A stretch of DNA of 64,000 nucleotides from Oscillospiraceae bacterium. Its GTDB lineage: Bacteria; Bacillota_A; Clostridia; Oscillospirales; Ruminococcaceae. Of this stretch, positions 43,435-51,897 are shown in pieces. Position 1 is the first letter of the stretch; each line of letters begins with the position of its first letter. A program made the position numbers and the translations under genes. The notes under the pieces were generated by a model, which was given only the letters and a program-made list of their open reading frames with translations, did not search any database and was not told the DNA's origin. The DNA is taken from NCBI GenBank assembly GCA_004558145.1, contig SFDQ01000009.1:1-64000 (forward strand). Reading direction: 5' to 3'.

Positions 43435-45279
43435 TCACTCCCGCATAAGGTCGCTGCGAATATCGCTGTGCAGAGCCGCCTTCAGCGCCGCCCGCTCCGC
43501 CGCAAGGCAGAGCAGCAGCGTTCCCAGCGCGATGGCCCCGGCGCAGCCCAGCACGGACAGCAAAAGTGTGGTGCGCGTCTGGCTGAACATGTAGCGGCCC
43601 AGCAGCCACCGGGCGGTGCCCAGCCAGAGGGCCGCCCCCGCCGGCAGCCCGAGGCCCAGGCCCCAGGCACAGCGCAGCAGCGTTTCCCGCCGCAGCATGG
43701 CCGCCACATCGCCCCTGGTCATGCCGGCACTGCGCAGCAGGGCGAACTCCCGACGGCGCAGCTGGGTCTCCGCCCCGATGGAGCCGAGCAGGGCCGCGCC
43801 GCAGCCCAGCGCCGTCAGCACTTCAAAACCACCCGCAAAGACGTTCAGCAGCACCTGCACCGCCTTTTGATAGACCCGGGTGGGCGATGTGGGGGTGAGG
43901 TCCTCGATCTGCCAGCCGGTGTTCGTCTGGCCGCCGGCGTAGCGCTCGCTGGCCCCCAACTCCGTCAGGGTTTGTATCAAGGCGGGGGTGAGCCGGGAGG
44001 AGTCTTCCGTGTCCACGAAAAACTCGAATTCCCGCTTGTCCTCCCCGGTCACCACGGTGCCCCGCAGCGCATCGAAGGCGCTCTGGCTGGTGATGAGCAC
44101 GCCATTGGGGTACATGGCCATATAGGTGTCCTGCCAGAGCACCCCGTCGGGCAGCGGCGCGGTGCAGACATCCGCCACCGCAAGTGCCTGTTCCGTCCCC
44201 TCATTCAACAGCTCACCGGCGGCAAATGCTATCTCGCCTTCCTCCGGCGGCGCGTATACGCAGGCAAGGCTGCCCTGCGCTTCAGGCAGCGGCCCACCAT
44301 ACCACCGGGCAAAGCTTTCGTCGTCCAGGGTGATGAGGACCGAGCTGCGGGTCTGGCTCTCCCACACGCGCCAGCCGGTGCGCTCGGTGGCCCAGACGTC
44401 GGCGCCGGTGGTCTGTTGGGCCGTGTCTTTCAGCCAGCCGAGCAGCTGCTGCGTGTCGGTGTTCACCGCCCAGAGATAGACCCGGTAGGTGTAGGTGGCG
44501 AACTGACTGGAGTATCCCGCCAGAAGGCCGCGGGAAAAGCCGTTCACCATGCAAACGAGCAACGCGCACACCACGATGACGCTGACCTGGGTGCGAAAGC
44601 GCCCGCCCGCGCGCCGCACGCTGCGGCTGGCCAGCAGCGCGGGGGCCTGCCGGGGCTCCCGCCGGCGAACGCGGCGGGGCGGCGTTTCCGCCATGCCCCG
44701 CACCGCCTCGATGGGTGCAAGGCGCGCCGCCCGCCGTGCCGTTCCGCTGGCGGCCAGCAAAAGGGTGACCACCGGGCAGGCCAGTGCCAGCAGTACCGAG
44801 CCGGGCGTTATGACCAGATGGATCTCCCGCACTCCCCGCGCCGCCAGCGCGTCCATGAAAGGCCGCAGAAGCCGGAATGTGACGGCAAGGCCCCCCGCGG
44901 CGCACAAGATGCCAAGCGGGGCGGCAAACGCCGACAGGAACAGCGCGTCCAGCCACACACTCTGCCGAAGCTGGCGGCGGGTCGCCCCCACACTGGCCAG
45001 CTGGCCAAGCATGCGGGTGCGCTGAGCAAGCGACATGGAAAAGGCTCCCCGCAGCAGCACCGCGAGAAACACCACCAGCAGCGCCACCACCAGCTGGGAT
45101 GCCGCCAGAACGACCTGGGAAAAGCCGGACTCCATTTTAAAAGAATCCGCCAGTGAAAAGCCGCCGAACTGCACCGCCGCAAGCATCGTGGAACACACGA
45201 GGGCCGAGAAGGCCACGAACCAGGTGCGCGCACCGCCCCGCAGCCACTGCCGCCAGGTGATGAGGAACATCGCTTTCAT
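43435..45279 (-). CDS. FtsX-like ABC transporter permease of a regulator-linked system
   Basis: A 614-residue permease: first helix at about residues 20-45, three helices (about residues 55-80, 108-135, 155-185), a long extracytoplasmic domain (about residues 240-480) and C-terminal FtsX helices with RRREFALLRSAGMTRGDVAAML (about residues 510-531). The layout resembles antimicrobial-peptide (BceB-like) and MacB-like permeases without matching either in full. ATGA overlap joins it to the ATPase gene. With the upstream regulator and kinase it likely senses or removes an envelope-active compound; that is inferred from context. Confidence 0.85.
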   Translation of the reverse strand: MKAMFLITWRQWLRGGARTWFVAFSALVCSTMLAAVQFGGFSLADSFKMESGFSQVVLAASQLVVALLVVFLAVLLRGAFSMSLAQRTRMLGQLASVGATRRQLRQSVWLDALFLSAFAAPLGILCAAGGLAVTFRLLRPFMDALAARGVREIHLVITPGSVLLALACPVVTLLLAASGTARRAARLAPIEAVRGMAETPPRRVRRREPRQAPALLASRSVRRAGGRFRTQVSVIVVCALLVCMVNGFSRGLLAGYSSQFATYTYRVYLWAVNTDTQQLLGWLKDTAQQTTGADVWATERTGWRVWESQTRSSVLITLDDESFARWYGGPLPEAQGSLACVYAPPEEGEIAFAAGELLNEGTEQALAVADVCTAPLPDGVLWQDTYMAMYPNGVLITSQSAFDALRGTVVTGEDKREFEFFVDTEDSSRLTPALIQTLTELGASERYAGGQTNTGWQIEDLTPTSPTRVYQKAVQVLLNVFAGGFEVLTALGCGAALLGSIGAETQLRRREFALLRSAGMTRGDVAAMLRRETLLRCAWGLGLGLPAGAALWLGTARWLLGRYMFSQTRTTLLLSVLGCAGAIALGTLLLCLAAERAALKAALHSDIRSDLMRE

Positions 45280-45956
45280 GCCCGCACCTCGTCTTTCACG
45301 ATGCGGCCGTCCCGCAGGCGGAGGATGCGCTTGGCCTGCAGGGCCAGCGCTTCGTCGTGGGTGATCATCACAATGGTCTGGCCGGTGGTCTCGTTGAGCT
45401 GCACCAGCATACGCATCACGCTCTCGCTGGCCGCCGAGTCCAGGTTGCCGGTGGGCTCGTCCGCCAGCAGAAGCGCCGGATGGGTGATGAGGGCGCGGGC
45501 GATGGCCACCCGCTGCTGCTGCCCGCCCGAAAGCTGGGCGGGAAAAGCCCGCCGCTTGCCCTCCAGGCCCAGGCGCGCCAAGAGGTCCAGCACCCGGGCG
45601 GGGTCGGCGGTGCGGCCGTCCAGGAGCAGGGGCAGCGTGAGGTTCTCCTCCACTGTGAGCAGCGGCACCAGATTGTAAAACTGGTACACAAGGCCGATCT
45701 GCCGGCGGCGGAACACCGTCAGCTCCTCCTCTTTCTGGTCGTAGAGGGAGACGCCGTCCAGCGTGATGCGCCCGGAAGTGGGCTTATCCACTCCGCCCAG
45801 CAGATGCAGCAGCGTGGACTTGCCCGAGCCGGAGGCCCCCATCACAGCCACGAATTCGCCCCGCTCCACCGTGAGGGAAACACCGTCCAGCGCGCGGACC
45901 GCCGCGTCGCCTGAACCGTATACCTTTGTGAGTTGTTCTACCTGTAAAAAAGCCAT
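45276..45956 (-). CDS. ABC transporter ATP-binding protein of the same system
   Basis: A 226-residue ATPase of the MacB/BceA type: Walker A GASGSGKST (about residue 40), Q-loop YQFYNLVPLLTVEENL, signature LSGGQQQRVAIARALI (about residue 142), Walker B LLADEPTGNLDS, H-loop VMITHDEAL. AAAGGAAGGG precedes the ATG. Phased GTGAC repeats stand right before it, within the end of the kinase gene. Confidence 0.9.
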   Translation of the reverse strand: MAFLQVEQLTKVYGSGDAAVRALDGVSLTVERGEFVAVMGASGSGKSTLLHLLGGVDKPTSGRITLDGVSLYDQKEEELTVFRRRQIGLVYQFYNLVPLLTVEENLTLPLLLDGRTADPARVLDLLARLGLEGKRRAFPAQLSGGQQQRVAIARALITHPALLLADEPTGNLDSAASESVMRMLVQLNETTGQTIVMITHDEALALQAKRILRLRDGRIVKDEVRA

Positions 45957-45976
45957 GGTATCCCTTCCTTTCGCTT

Positions 45977-47017
45977 TCAGGATACCGCGTCCGGGTGACC
46001 GCCCGGTGACAACGCAGTGACAGCTTCGTCACCCGCGTAAAAACGCAGGGTGAAACGGGGGCCCCGGGGGCAGTTTTCCGCCCGGACCGTTCCGCCCTGT
46101 CCCTGGGCGATGGCCTTTGCCAGCGCGAGGCCGATGCCCGCGCTGCCGGGGGCGGCGTTCTTGCCCCGCCAGAACCGTTCGAACAGATGAGGGAATTCCT
46201 CTTCCGGGATGGGCGGGCCGTCGTTCTCCACCGTGAACTCCGTGTAAAGTGTATTACCCTCACAGGAAAGCGTGACCCTGCCGCCGGCATCCGTGTGCTC
46301 GGCGGCGTTTTTGGCCAGGTTGGTCAGCGCTTCCAGCGTCCATGCCCTGTCGCACAAACAGCTGACCGGCGGCCCGGCCCACTCCACGGCCACGCCCCGG
46401 TCCGCGCACAGCGGCTGGACCGACTGCGCGGCGGCGCGCAGAAGCTCCAGCGTGTCGTTTTGCTTACGCTCGAACCGAACCACCGCCGCGTCCAGCCGGC
46501 AAAGCTTGAGCAGCTGCTCCACCAGCCAGCCCATCCGCTCTGCGGCCTGGGCCACACGGCTGGCGCACTGATCTTTTTCTTCTGCCGGGACCGCTTCGTC
46601 CTCCCAGAGTTCCGTCTGGAGCAGGATGGCCGCGATGGGGGTTTTCAGTTGGTGAGCAACGTCCCCCAGAAAATCAGCCAGCAGGCGCTTGTCTTCTTCC
46701 AGTGCCGCCTTTTGCTCGCCCAGGATGGTGGTTATCTTGTAAATATCGTCCCGCAGGGCGTTCAGCTCCCCTTCCCGCTGGGTGCGGATGTCCAGTATCT
46801 CGCCGCCGGTGTAGACGCTTGCGAGATACTCCGAGAGCCGGTCGATCTCCCGGGCACGGCAGACACAGAACCCGGCGGCCAGCGCAAGGCAGTTCCCGCC
46901 GCACAGGGCGGCAGTGAGGGCCGCGCCGGCGCCGAAAAGAAGCGCCCCCGCCGCTGTGAACGCGGCGCAGATCAGCAGCAGCTCCAACAGAAACTTCTTT
47001 GCCTCCCGGCTCCTCAT
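45977..47017 (-). CDS. Sensor histidine kinase with a very short sensor loop
   Basis: The start is the ATG at 47017, overlapping the regulator stop (ATGA) and seven bases after GGGAGG, giving 346 residues. Two helices (about residues 10-30 and 33-53) leave almost no extracellular loop, as in intramembrane-sensing kinases that read the state of a partner ABC transporter. H-box VAHQLKTPIAAIL (about residue 130), N-box NLAKNAAEH, G1 VENDGPPI, G2 SAGIGLALAKAI. The C-terminal codons also carry the phased operator of the next genes. Confidence 0.9.
   Translation of the reverse strand: MRSREAKKFLLELLLICAAFTAAGALLFGAGAALTAALCGGNCLALAAGFCVCRAREIDRLSEYLASVYTGGEILDIRTQREGELNALRDDIYKITTILGEQKAALEEDKRLLADFLGDVAHQLKTPIAAILLQTELWEDEAVPAEEKDQCASRVAQAAERMGWLVEQLLKLCRLDAAVVRFERKQNDTLELLRAAAQSVQPLCADRGVAVEWAGPPVSCLCDRAWTLEALTNLAKNAAEHTDAGGRVTLSCEGNTLYTEFTVENDGPPIPEEEFPHLFERFWRGKNAAPGSAGIGLALAKAIAQGQGGTVRAENCPRGPRFTLRFYAGDEAVTALSPGGHPDAVS
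45979..46032 (-). promoter_or_regulatory. Phased GTGAC/GTCAC operator and -10 in front of the ABC genes
   Basis: Read on the plus strand, GTGAC occurs at 45995, 46006 and 46017 and GTCAC at 46028, each 11 bases apart. A -10-like TATCCT is at 45984-45979. The GTCAC (minus strand) at 46010-46006 lies 21 bases before this -10, the same distance as at the regulator's own promoter. Probable binding sites for the module's response regulator. Confidence 0.6.
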
Positions 47018-47676
47018 GGCTTTTCCTCCCATCGATAACCAATGCCCCGCACCGTGGTGATGCGGCTGCCCTCGGCGCCCAGTTTTTCCCGCAGGCGCTT
47101 GACGGTGACCGTGAGGGTGTTGTCCTCCACAAAGGCGCCGCCGTCATCCCACAGTGCCTGCAGCAACTGCCCGCGCTCCCACACGCGCCCGGCCTGGGAA
47201 GTCAGCAGCAACAAAAGGCGGTATTCCTGGGCGGTGAGAGCCACCGGCACGCCGTTCATCGTGACCTGGGCGGAGCGGGCGTCCAGCGTGAGGTCACCGA
47301 AGGAATACACCTGTTTTGGGCCACGCCGCCGAAGCACTGCCCGCAGGCGGCTGACCAGTTCCCGGGCGCGGAAGGGCTTGGCGACATAGTCGTCTGCCCC
47401 TTCCTCCAGCGCCCGCACCACGCTGTCCTCATCGCTGCGGGCGGTGAGGATGATGACCGCCGCGTCCCCCGCTGCCCGCACGGCGCGGCAGACCTCGTAG
47501 CCGCTGCCGTCCGGCAGGCCCAGGTCGATGAGCGCGGCGTCAAAGGCACGGGAGGCCGCCAACTCCCGGGCACGGGCGGCGGTGACAGCTGTCTCGATGG
47601 TCCACCCCTCCGCGCGCAGAAGCGTCGCCAGCGGGCGGGCGATGGCCTCTTCGTCTTCCACAAGCAGTACGTTCAT
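47014..47676 (-). CDS. OmpR-family response regulator of the ABC-linked system
   Basis: A 220-residue regulator: acidic pocket VEDEE (residues 6-10), phospho-acceptor D51 in ALIDLGLPDG, switch lysine in DDYVAKPF, then a winged helix (ALTAQEYRLLLLLTS, TVTVKRLREKLG, RGIGYRWEEKP). GGAGG precedes the ATG. It is first of a four-gene set with kinase, ATPase and permease. GTGAC-N6-GTCAC stands in its own promoter, matching the element before the ABC genes. Confidence 0.92.
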   Translation of the reverse strand: MNVLLVEDEEAIARPLATLLRAEGWTIETAVTAARARELAASRAFDAALIDLGLPDGSGYEVCRAVRAAGDAAVIILTARSDEDSVVRALEEGADDYVAKPFRARELVSRLRAVLRRRGPKQVYSFGDLTLDARSAQVTMNGVPVALTAQEYRLLLLLTSQAGRVWERGQLLQALWDDGGAFVEDNTLTVTVKRLREKLGAEGSRITTVRGIGYRWEEKP

Positions 47677-47703
47677 GGCGCATATCCTCCTCTTCTCTTT
47701 TTC

Positions 47704-47746
47704 AGTATACCTTATTTTTCCCCTGCGCGGGTGACGGAATTGTCAC
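47704..47746 (-). promoter_or_regulatory. Regulator-kinase promoter with GTGAC-N6-GTCAC operator
   Basis: -10 TATACT (47709-47704) has no good -35. GTGAC-AATTCC-GTCAC (47746-47731 on the minus strand) ends 21 bases before the -10, where an activator would take the place of the -35. Confidence 0.65.
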
Positions 47747-47763
47747 TCACACGGCGGCAACGC

Positions 47764-47797
47764 AAAAAAAGAGAGTGAGCAGAATGCTCACTCTCTT
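47764..47797 (-). terminator. rpsB-tsf terminator
   Basis: Stem AAAGAGAGTGAGCA/TGCTCACTCTCTTT with a three-base loop, then seven T on the minus strand. Confidence 0.92.
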
Positions 47798-47825
47798 TGT
47801 AAAGCAGTTTTCCTTGCAGGATGAA

Positions 47826-48740
47826 TTACTTCACCATGCCGGCAACTTCGCTGGCGAAATCGTCAACGCGCTTCTCCAGGCCTTCGCCCTTCTCGTAGCG
47901 CACGAACTTGACGATCTTGATGTCGCCGCCCAGCTCCTTGGCCACCTTGTCGGTGTACTTGGCGATGGTCAGCTCGGGGTCCTTGACGAACTCCTGGTCC
48001 ACCAGGCAGTTCTCCTTGTAGAACTTGCCGATGCGGCCCATGACCATCTTCTCCTTGATGGCGTCGGGCTTGTTGGCGTTCTTGGGATCGTTGGCGATCT
48101 GAGCCAGCAGGATCTCCTTCTCCTTGTCCAGCACTTCGGCGGGAACTTCGCTCTCACACAGGTAGCCGGGGTTGGCAGCAGCGATCTGCATGGCCACGTC
48201 ATGGCCGTAAGCGGCGAAGGCGGGGTTCGCAGCCACCTCGGGGGTGGTCTCGAAGTTCACCAGCACGGCATGGGTGCCGCCGGCATGGATGTAAGCGGAG
48301 CAAACGCCCTCGTAGCGCACAAAGCGGCGGATCTTGATGTTCTCGCCGATGACCAGGATCTTGTCCTTCAGGGCAGCCTCAACGGTGTCGTTGCCCATCT
48401 TGCAGGCCAGCAGAGCGTCCACGTCGGCGGGGTTCTGCTCGATCACAACGGCGGCCACGTCCTTCACGAAGGTCTGGAACAGCTCGTTCTTGGCCACGAA
48501 GTCGGTCTCGGCGTTGACTTCCAGAACAACACCCACGTTGCCCTCGACAGTGGCGTAGACCATGCCCTCGGCGGCGATGCGGCCAGCCTTCTTCTGAGCG
48601 GCGGCCAGGCCCTTCTCACGCAGGTACTCAACAGCCTTGTCGAAGTCGCCGCCGGCCTCGGTCAGCGCCTTCTTGCAGTCCATCATGCCGCAGCCGGTCT
48701 GCTCGCGCAGGTTCTTAACGTCTTGAGCGGTAAAAGCCAT
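47826..48740 (-). CDS. tsf: Elongation factor Ts
   Basis: A 304-residue protein of normal length. It releases GDP from EF-Tu during translation. The N-terminal UBA-like domain contains VKNLREQTGCGMMDCKKALTEAGGDFDKA (about residues 8-36), the family signature, followed by EKGLAAAQKKAGRIAAEG; the core has VLEVNAETDFVAKNELF (about residues 72-88). AAGGGGA precedes the ATG. It lies 43 bases after rpsB in one operon. Confidence 0.98.
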   Translation of the reverse strand: MAFTAQDVKNLREQTGCGMMDCKKALTEAGGDFDKAVEYLREKGLAAAQKKAGRIAAEGMVYATVEGNVGVVLEVNAETDFVAKNELFQTFVKDVAAVVIEQNPADVDALLACKMGNDTVEAALKDKILVIGENIKIRRFVRYEGVCSAYIHAGGTHAVLVNFETTPEVAANPAFAAYGHDVAMQIAAANPGYLCESEVPAEVLDKEKEILLAQIANDPKNANKPDAIKEKMVMGRIGKFYKENCLVDQEFVKDPELTIAKYTDKVAKELGGDIKIVKFVRYEKGEGLEKRVDDFASEVAGMVK

Positions 48741-48783
48741 TTTGATAATCCCCTTTCTGTTTGTTCCTTAAGGTCGGTGTCTC

Positions 48784-49515
48784 TCAGGCCTCGGCAGCCT
48801 CAGCCTCGGTCTCCTCGGCGGGAGCGTCCTGCTGGCCCTGACGGCCCTCCAGAACAGCATCAGCCATGGCGCCGGCGATCAGCTTAACGGCACGGATGGC
48901 GTCGTCGTTGCCGGGGATGACGTAGTCGATCTCGTCGGGGTTGCAGTTGGTGTCCACAATGGCCACGATGGGGATGTGCAGCTTGCGGGCCTCGGAAACG
49001 GCGATGCGCTCCTTGTGGGGGTCAACGATGAACATGGCCTTGGGCAGACCGTGCATCTCTTTCACGCCGCCCAGGAACTTCTCCAGCTTCTCGATCTCCA
49101 GCTCCAGCTTGGCAACTTCCTTCTTGGGCAGCAGATCAAAGGTGCCGTCCTCGCTCATCTGGCGCAACTGCTCCAGGCGGTCGATGCGCTTGCGGATGGT
49201 GCGGAAGTTGGTGAGCATGCCGCCCAGCCAGCGGGCGTTCACATAGTGCATGCCGCAGCGGGTAGCCTCGTCACGGATGGACTCCTGAGCCTGCTTCTTG
49301 GTGCCGACGAACAGGATCTCGCCGCCGTTCGCGGAGACCTCACGAACGAAGTTGTAGGCCTCGTCCAGCTTCTTCACGGTCTTCTGCAGGTCGATGATGT
49401 AGATGCCGTTGCGCTCGGTGAAGATGTACTTCGCCATCTTGGGGTTCCAGCGGCGGGTCTGATGACCGAAATGCACGCCGGCTTCCAGGAGCTGCTTCAT
49501 AGATACTACTGCCAT
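48784..49515 (-). CDS. rpsB: Small ribosomal subunit protein uS2
   Basis: The start is the ATG at 49515, eight bases after GGAGG, giving 243 residues; a TTG upstream lies in the leader. S2 signatures are MKQLLEAGVHFGHQTRRWNPKM (residues 6-27), VNARWLGGMLTNF (about residues 88-100) and IVDTNCNPDEIDYVIPGNDDA (about residues 190-210). It ends with an acidic Ala/Glu tail. It leads the rpsB-tsf operon. Confidence 0.98.
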   Translation of the reverse strand: MAVVSMKQLLEAGVHFGHQTRRWNPKMAKYIFTERNGIYIIDLQKTVKKLDEAYNFVREVSANGGEILFVGTKKQAQESIRDEATRCGMHYVNARWLGGMLTNFRTIRKRIDRLEQLRQMSEDGTFDLLPKKEVAKLELEIEKLEKFLGGVKEMHGLPKAMFIVDPHKERIAVSEARKLHIPIVAIVDTNCNPDEIDYVIPGNDDAIRAVKLIAGAMADAVLEGRQGQQDAPAEETEAEAAEA

Positions 49516-49618
49516 TGTCAAATCCTCCAATAAAATTGTTTTTCCTCCGCATTGCCTGCATGCTTTTCAACCCTTGCGGGCACAAAAAAGCAAAGCAATG
49601 CGTGCGTAGTGCCGATAT

Positions 49619-49647
49619 AGTATACCACAAGAAAAGGCCGAATACAA
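49619..49647 (-). promoter_or_regulatory. rpsB-tsf promoter
   Basis: -35 TTGTAT, 17 bases, -10 TATACT; it gives a leader of about 100 bases that could carry autoregulatory structure, though I see no clear known motif. Confidence 0.82.
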
Positions 49648-49677
49648 GCGGTTTTTTCGCTTTTTGACCCGCTTTTT

Positions 49678-50793
49678 TCAGTTTTCCAGTGTGAGGTCCC
49701 CCGGGCGGATCCAGCCGCGGCGGCGGAACAGCATTCCCAGCAGCCAGCACAGCACCGCCGGCAGCACCAGACAGATGAGGCACAGGCCCGCCCAGTCGAA
49801 GGCGGTGACGGCCGCCTTCGCGCCGGAGGCCACGTCCGCCACCCAGCCGCTGTAAACGCCGATGGGCCCCACCAGACCGCAGGTGCCCATGCCGGAAGAG
49901 ACGGCCGGCCCGTTCATCTCCAGCCGGAACACGCAGGTGGCCAGCGGCCCCGTGACGGCGCTGGTGAGGATGGCCGGCAGCCAAATGCGGGGGTTTTTGA
50001 GGATGTTGCCCATCTGCAGCATGGAGGTGCCCAACCCCTGGCTCACAAGGCCGCCCCAGCGGTTCTCTTTGAAGGAGAGCACCGCAAAGCCCACCATCTG
50101 GGCACAGCAGCCGGCCACCGCCGCGCCGCCCGCAAGGCCGGTGAGGGAAAGGGCCGCGCAGATGGCGGCGGAAGAAATGGGCAGCGTGAGGGCGATGCCG
50201 ATGACCACGCTCACCACGATGCCCATGACGAAAGGCTGCTGCTCGGTGGCCCACATGATGACCGCGCCCACACCGGAGGCCGCCTTGCCGATGGCGGGCG
50301 CCCACCACATGGCCAGCGCAGTGCCCACGAAGATGGTCACGAAGGGGGTGACCAGAATGTCCACCTTTGTTTCCTTGGAGACCAGCTTGCCCGCCTCGCA
50401 GGCCAGAATGGCAACGATGAGCACCGCCAGCGGGCCGCCCGCGCCGCCCAGGCTGTTGGCCGCCTGCCCCACAGTGATGAGGGAGAACAGCACCAGCGCC
50501 GGGGCGTTCAGCGCAAAGCCGATGCTCACCGCCATGGCGGGGCCTGCCACCGCCGAGGCATAGCCGCCCATCTGGGTGAGCAGCTCCAGCCCCAGCTGGG
50601 TGCCCGCCGTGTTCAGGATGGTGCCGATGAGCAGCGAAGCAAACAGGCCCTGGGCCATGGCCCCCATGGCGTCCACGCCGTAGCGTTTGGCGCTCACCTG
50701 CACATTTTTGGCGGCAGCGTAAGCTTTGACGGCGGCCAATTTGCCTCGAATGCCCCCGCTCCGCTGCTGTTCGTTCCTCTTTTCTTCTTTCAT
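49678..50793 (-). CDS. PTS-type IIC membrane protein (PF13303-like), orphan
   Basis: A 371-residue membrane protein with about ten helices. The N-terminal GVDAMGAMAQGLFASLLIGTILNT (about residues 39-62) and the central LPISSAAICAALSLTGLAGGAAVAGCCAQMVGFA (about residues 202-235) match the PTS_EIIC_2 family, once described as regulator of competence-specific genes. No IIA or IIB component is near, so the substrate and phosphorylation partner are unknown. AAGGGGAGAG precedes the ATG. Confidence 0.8.
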   Translation of the reverse strand: MKEEKRNEQQRSGGIRGKLAAVKAYAAAKNVQVSAKRYGVDAMGAMAQGLFASLLIGTILNTAGTQLGLELLTQMGGYASAVAGPAMAVSIGFALNAPALVLFSLITVGQAANSLGGAGGPLAVLIVAILACEAGKLVSKETKVDILVTPFVTIFVGTALAMWWAPAIGKAASGVGAVIMWATEQQPFVMGIVVSVVIGIALTLPISSAAICAALSLTGLAGGAAVAGCCAQMVGFAVLSFKENRWGGLVSQGLGTSMLQMGNILKNPRIWLPAILTSAVTGPLATCVFRLEMNGPAVSSGMGTCGLVGPIGVYSGWVADVASGAKAAVTAFDWAGLCLICLVLPAVLCWLLGMLFRRRGWIRPGDLTLEN

Positions 50794-50829
50794 GTTTCTC
50801 TCCCCTTCCCCTCACAAAAACTGTAGCAT

Positions 50830-50857
50830 ATTGTACCCTTTGGCAGGATTTTGTCAA
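50830..50857 (-). promoter_or_regulatory. IIC gene promoter
   Basis: -35 TTGACA, 16 bases, -10 TACAAT. Confidence 0.83.
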
Positions 50858-50872
50858 GTGCGGCCAAAGCCC

Positions 50873-50901
50873 TTGAAGGCCGCTTTTGCTTTTGCTATAC
50901 T
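50873..50901 (+). promoter_or_regulatory. Esterase gene promoter
   Basis: -35 TTGAAG, 17 bases, -10 TATACT; it diverges from the IIC promoter 15 bases away. Confidence 0.8.
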
Positions 50902-50937
50902 GAATGAAAGTGCTGGTAAAGGGGCGTGCGTAAAAGC

Positions 50938-51696
50938 ATGTACATACAATATTATAAAGAGCACAGCGAATTTCTCAAACGAGAGATGGAATTCAAGGTC
51001 TACGGCCACGCCGGTCCGGTGTGCCTTGCGTTCAGCTGCGAGGGCGGCCGCTTCTATGACTGGGAGGACCGGGGCCTTGTGGGTTCGCTGGGCTTTCTGA
51101 TCGACGCGGGGCGGCTGCGCCTTGTCTGCGCCGACAGCATCGACGGCGAGAGCTGGCTGGCAGACGGCGAGGGCCGCGCCCGGGCCGAAATGCAGGAGCG
51201 CTGGTTCTGCTGGCTCACCCGGGAGCTTGCACCCCGTGTGCATGAAGTGTGCGGCCTGCCAAAAGACGAAAAGCTGCTGACCGCCGGCATCAGCCTGGGG
51301 GCGGGCCACGCGGCGAATCTCTATCTGCGCCGCCCCGACCTTTTTGGCGGTGCGGTGTGCCTTTCCGGCAGCTACACCGTCCGTGGCTGGTTTGGCGACT
51401 ATGCCGACGACCTGACCCTGCGCAACAGCCCCGCAGACTATCTGCGCCTTGTGAGCGCCGCCCGGCTGGCGGAATTCACCGGCCCCTTCCTGCTCTGCTG
51501 CGGGCAGGGCCCCTACGAAGACCGTTTCCTGAGCGAGACAAAAGCCTTTGCCGCCTCCCTGGACGCGAAGCAGCTTCCGGTGAGCGTCGACCTCTGGGGC
51601 GCGGACGTGACCCATGACTGGCCCTGGTGGCAAAAAGAACTGGCTGTGCTTTTCCCCCGCATGCTGGACGCTCTGGCCGCTTTGAAAACCGAATAA
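50938..51696 (+). CDS. Esterase-like alpha/beta hydrolase
   Basis: The start is taken as the ATG at 50938, which gives the usual family opening MYIQYYKEHSEFLKREMEFK (252 residues); a GTG four codons upstream is also possible since the RBS AAAGGGG is distant. The nucleophile elbow is GISLGAGHA (about residues 119-127, G-x-S-x-G). Later come LLCCGQGPYEDRF (probable Asp/Glu region) and VTHDWPWW (probable catalytic His, about residue 228). The protein is cytoplasmic and of the putative esterase/PHB depolymerase-like type; the substrate is unknown. Confidence 0.8.
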   Translation: MYIQYYKEHSEFLKREMEFKVYGHAGPVCLAFSCEGGRFYDWEDRGLVGSLGFLIDAGRLRLVCADSIDGESWLADGEGRARAEMQERWFCWLTRELAPRVHEVCGLPKDEKLLTAGISLGAGHAANLYLRRPDLFGGAVCLSGSYTVRGWFGDYADDLTLRNSPADYLRLVSAARLAEFTGPFLLCCGQGPYEDRFLSETKAFAASLDAKQLPVSVDLWGADVTHDWPWWQKELAVLFPRMLDALAALKTE

Positions 51697-51703
51697 AGCC
51701 GTA

Positions 51704-51738
51704 ACGGCCGCGCAGGATGCCCTGCGCGGCCGTTTTTG
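51704..51738 (+). terminator. Esterase gene terminator
   Basis: Stem ACGGCCGCGCAGG/CCTGCGCGGCCGT with a four-base loop, then TTTT. Confidence 0.9.
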
Positions 51739-51819
51739 TTGTTTTCGCACAACGGACACTTTTCTTTTTCGCCCCGTCTTGTGGGGAACACCGATTTTTC
51801 TGTTTCTGTGAGATTTCTA

Positions 51820-51848
51820 TTGCAATCGGCAGTTTTTTGTGCTATCAT
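51820..51848 (+). promoter_or_regulatory. Promoter of the polar amino acid ABC operon
   Basis: -35 TTGCAA, 17 bases, -10 TATCAT, about 50 bases before the start codon. Confidence 0.75.
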
Positions 51849-51897
51849 TTTAGCATGATAAAGCAATAAAGCATTTTGCTTTTTGGAGGGAATCGAA

